64,000 nt of DNA, from the NCBI GenBank assembly GCA_028680705.1, contig JAQUJY010000003.1:1-64000 (forward strand), written 5' to 3'. The stretch is from Bacteroidales bacterium. GTDB lineage: Bacteria; Bacteroidota; Bacteroidia; Bacteroidales; Tenuifilaceae. The position numbers were made by a program, and so were the translations under genes. The notes beneath the pieces are model-generated. The model had not been told where the DNA came from, did no database searches, and was given only the letters and a program-made list of their open reading frames with translations. Positions 63,142 to 64,000 of this stretch are shown piece by piece. Each line of letters opens with the position of its first letter. The first letter of the stretch is position 1.

Positions 63142-63732
63142 TCAAACTGACTTTAAGTAAGACACCAATTTCTGAATAGCTATGGCTCTATGACTAATCC
63201 TATTCTTAATGCTTAGGTTGAGTTCGGCAAAAGTTTTGCTATAACCTTCGGGCACAAAAATTGGGTCGTAGCCAAACCCGTTCTCACCTCGTAGGTCATC
63301 AATAATCTGCCCCCTAATTATTCCTTCAAACTGCTTCTCTGTCCCATCTATTATTAATGAAATTACGGTCCTAAACTGTGCTTTTCGGTTTGACTCGCCT
63401 TTTAGGTCAGCCAGAAGCTTTCTTACATTATCTTTGGTACTCTTATGATCTCCTGCATAACGTGCTGAGTGCACTCCAGGGCTTCCGCCCAAGGCATCTA
63501 CCTCAAGCCCTGTGTCATCAGCAAAACAGTTTACGCTAAACCGATTATGGATAAACCTAACTTTTTGGGAGGCATTCTCCTCTAGGGTGTCATGATCTTC
63601 GGGGATATCATGATTAAAACCGATATCATTTAGCGACAACAGAAGAAAATGATTCCCAAGAATATGCTGAACTTCACTTAACTTATGTAGGTTGTTTGTG
63701 GCAAAAACTATTTTTTGCTGGTTATCCTGCAT
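63142..63732 (-). CDS. rdgB: XTP/dITP diphosphatase (non-canonical purine NTP pyrophosphatase)
   Basis: 196 residues. N-terminal [16 protein letters not shown] (T-x-N-xx-K), [25 protein letters not shown] with the metal-binding Asp pair, and [12 protein letters not shown] plus ISHRAIA near the C-terminus are the complete HAM1/RdgB signature. It hydrolyses dITP and XTP to keep them out of DNA and RNA. Starts one base after the stop of the universal stress protein gene. Confidence 0.96.
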   Translation of the reverse strand: MQDNQQKIVFATNNLHKLSEVQHILGNHFLLLSLNDIGFNHDIPEDHDTLEENASQKVRFIHNRFSVNCFADDTGLEVDALGGSPGVHSARYAGDHKSTKDNVRKLLADLKGESNRKAQFRTVISLIIDGTEKQFEGIIRGQIIDDLRGENGFGYDPIFVPEGYSKTFAELNLSIKNRISHRAIAIQKLVSYLKSV

Positions 63733-63733
63733 C

Positions 63734-64000
63734 TTATCTTGGATTGATGCTCATTACTGGGATATGACCTGCGTTGCCAATAATAAACTGCTCGTGCGGC
63801 TCAAGTACAAATATTGACTTATCTGTAACCCTAGCTGTCATTACCACAATAAGATCTGCTCGAATATTTACAGCCAGATCTAAAATCTCTTCTTGGTAGG
63901 AATTCTCACCAGGAACTGTATATATTGAATACTTTGCTCCTTTCTCATCGAGATATCTCACCGCTGAAGCCATATTTAGATCTATTTTGGCAACAAGTTC
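63734..64000 (-). CDS. Universal stress protein (UspA) domain, C-terminal part (5' end cut by window)
   Basis: The frame is open through base 64000 and ends at 63734, giving 88 residues of the C-terminal part. Residues such as [20 protein letters not shown] and [21 protein letters not shown], followed by [16 protein letters not shown], resemble the end of UspA-type domains, where G-x2-G-x9-G normally binds ATP; here the glycine pattern is only partly kept. A C-terminal UspA domain, perhaps of a two-domain protein, is likely. rdgB follows one base later. Confidence 0.7.
   Translation of the reverse strand, partial: ELVAKIDLNMASAVRYLDEKGAKYSIYTVPGENSYQEEILDLAVNIRADLIVVMTARVTDKSIFVLEPHEQFIIGNAGHIPVMSINPR

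Noticed and set aside
1-64000. CRISPR arrays, insertion sequences, prophage and defence systems
   Set aside because: No regularly spaced repeats, transposase, integrase, Cas, restriction or abortive infection genes were recognised. The degenerate NUMOD4/HNH gene is the closest thing to a mobile-element trace.

Overview
The window reads as a chromosome segment of a Bacteroidota bacterium, probably of the order Bacteroidales. The evidence is direct: a PorZ-type type IX secretion (T9SS) protein and a large secreted protein with a T9SS sorting domain, a split LysO-like exporter, a diheme-type SdhC, DUF2723, YfhO, GH3 and DUF3098 proteins, few Shine-Dalgarno sequences, and many intergenic boxes of the Bacteroidota promoter type (TTTG, 19-21 bases, TAnnTTTG). 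Sampled lines are about 38-40% G+C, except for one A+T-rich block. No 16S rRNA is present, so genus and species cannot be given.

Layout. 1-6.5 kb: 3' part of a serine hydrolase gene, an OmpA-like lipoprotein, dxs (isoprenoid precursors), tRNA-Leu(CAA), a dCMP deaminase and an S41 processing protease. 6.6-12.3 kb: an unknown protein, the sdhCAB respiratory operon and a TPR protein. 12.4-20.1 kb: EamA transporter and dusB, a CPBP protease, an unknown protein, a degenerate NUMOD4/HNH protein, a glycosyltransferase and glycyl-tRNA synthetase. 20.3-28.1 kb: an unusual long GAPDH paralogue, a canonical gapA, a 1360-residue PPDK-like protein without a PEP/pyruvate barrel, and a CapA-like phosphoesterase. 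28.4-37.9 kb: nucleotidyltransferase, split LysO-like exporter, PAP2 phosphatase, nadB, an asparagine-synthetase-like protein, DUF2723 membrane protein and a polysaccharide deacetylase. 38-46.7 kb: an A+T-rich leftward operon (sulfotransferase plus three GT4 glycosyltransferases) facing a 1.4k-residue T9SS cargo protein. 46.8-64 kb: purD, a membrane protein, then a long leftward run: queA, truB, uppP, DUF3098, ftsX, yfhO-like, deoxynucleoside kinase, GH3, aminotransferase, recO, porZ, rdgB and a universal stress protein.

Most of the window is core metabolism and envelope biogenesis. The least ordinary parts are: (i) the surface polysaccharide operon and T9SS cargo gene, whose predicted promoters point at each other across a 15-bp inverted repeat; (ii) the PPDK-like protein next to two different GAPDHs; (iii) the split LysO-like gene pair. 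I see no CRISPR array, insertion sequence, prophage or recognisable defence island.
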